Part shown: one piece after another, positions 6,562 through 6,605 of the stretch | How positions within the stretch are numbered: position 1 is the stretch's first letter | How the letters are laid out: each line of letters begins with the position of its first letter | Assembly (NCBI GenBank): GCA_017443685.1 | Contig: JAFSYD010000160.1 | Span: forward strand, 1 to 6,605 | DNA: 6,605 nt | Source of the DNA: Lachnospiraceae bacterium | GTDB lineage: Bacteria; Bacillota; Clostridia; Lachnospirales; Lachnospiraceae | Direction of reading: 5' to 3' | Program-made: the position numbers and the translations under genes | Notes under the pieces: model-generated | Database searches by the model: none | What the model saw: the letters and a program-made list of their open reading frames with translations, nothing else | Told to the model about the DNA's origin: nothing

Positions 6562-6580
6562 ATATTACCGCAAGTAATAT
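6562..6580. repeat. Inverted repeat upstream of the DUF6110-ATPase unit (possible operator)
   Basis: ATATTAC-CGCAA-GTAATAT is a perfect 7-bp-arm inverted repeat with a five-base centre. It ends ten bases before the AGGAGG of the DUF6110 gene. Its minus-strand half TAATAT (6567-6562) could also serve as a -10 element, but no good -35 lies 17 bases upstream (AGAAAG at 6590-6585). It may be an operator or a leader-RNA structure. It is unrelated in sequence to the palindrome at 4041-4056, so the two units would be under different control. Confidence 0.4.
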
Positions 6581-6605
6581 TTGACTTTCTCTGTCCGTCC
6601 GGATG

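Noticed and set aside
6581..6586. TTGACT on the plus strand as the -35 of a divergent promoter
   Set aside because: The matching -10 would fall at or beyond the window end (about 6604 onward), so it cannot be tested here.

Overview
The window looks like chromosomal DNA from a moderately GC-rich gut Bacillota, most likely class Clostridia and probably Lachnospiraceae. This rests on the gene families present (DUF3793, DUF6110, a CPC-less heavy-metal P-type ATPase) and on strong AGGAGG/GGAGG-type ribosome binding sites. The genus cannot be told from the sequence. Every convincing gene lies on the minus strand, so transcription runs from high to low coordinates, and coding density is very high. 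The longest non-coding stretch is about 110 bases.

First unit, about 6605 to 4067. A DUF6110 protein of 109 aa (6538-6209) is followed after 22 bases by a 692-aa P1B-type ATPase (6186-4108). A GC-rich hairpin with a short T run (4090-4067) probably ends this transcript. A perfect 7-bp-arm inverted repeat (6562-6580) lies just upstream of the first gene's ribosome binding site.

Second unit, 4060 to 1 and beyond. A promoter-like region carries a 16-bp near-perfect palindrome (GTTAGCA-CT-TGCTAAC) between possible -35 and -10 elements. It is followed by a cysteine-rich DUF3793 protein (3998-3426) and then two ABC-exporter-fold half-transporters in tandem: 3408-1606, complete, and 1609-1, cut by the window edge. 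The two ABC genes overlap by ATGA and presumably form a heterodimer. The second ABC gene is broken on paper by one missing base in a G run (minus strand, 833-830). Everything after that point is intact and shows no decay, so this is either a sequencing error or a very recent mutation.

Together the window reads as two adjacent metal or metallophore units: a putative metal-export pump with a small membrane-anchored partner, and a putatively metal-regulated DUF3793/ABC operon that may handle iron or siderophore. The metal assignments are inference from family and context; the substrates cannot be read from the sequence. No RNA genes, CRISPR arrays, insertion sequences or phage genes were seen.
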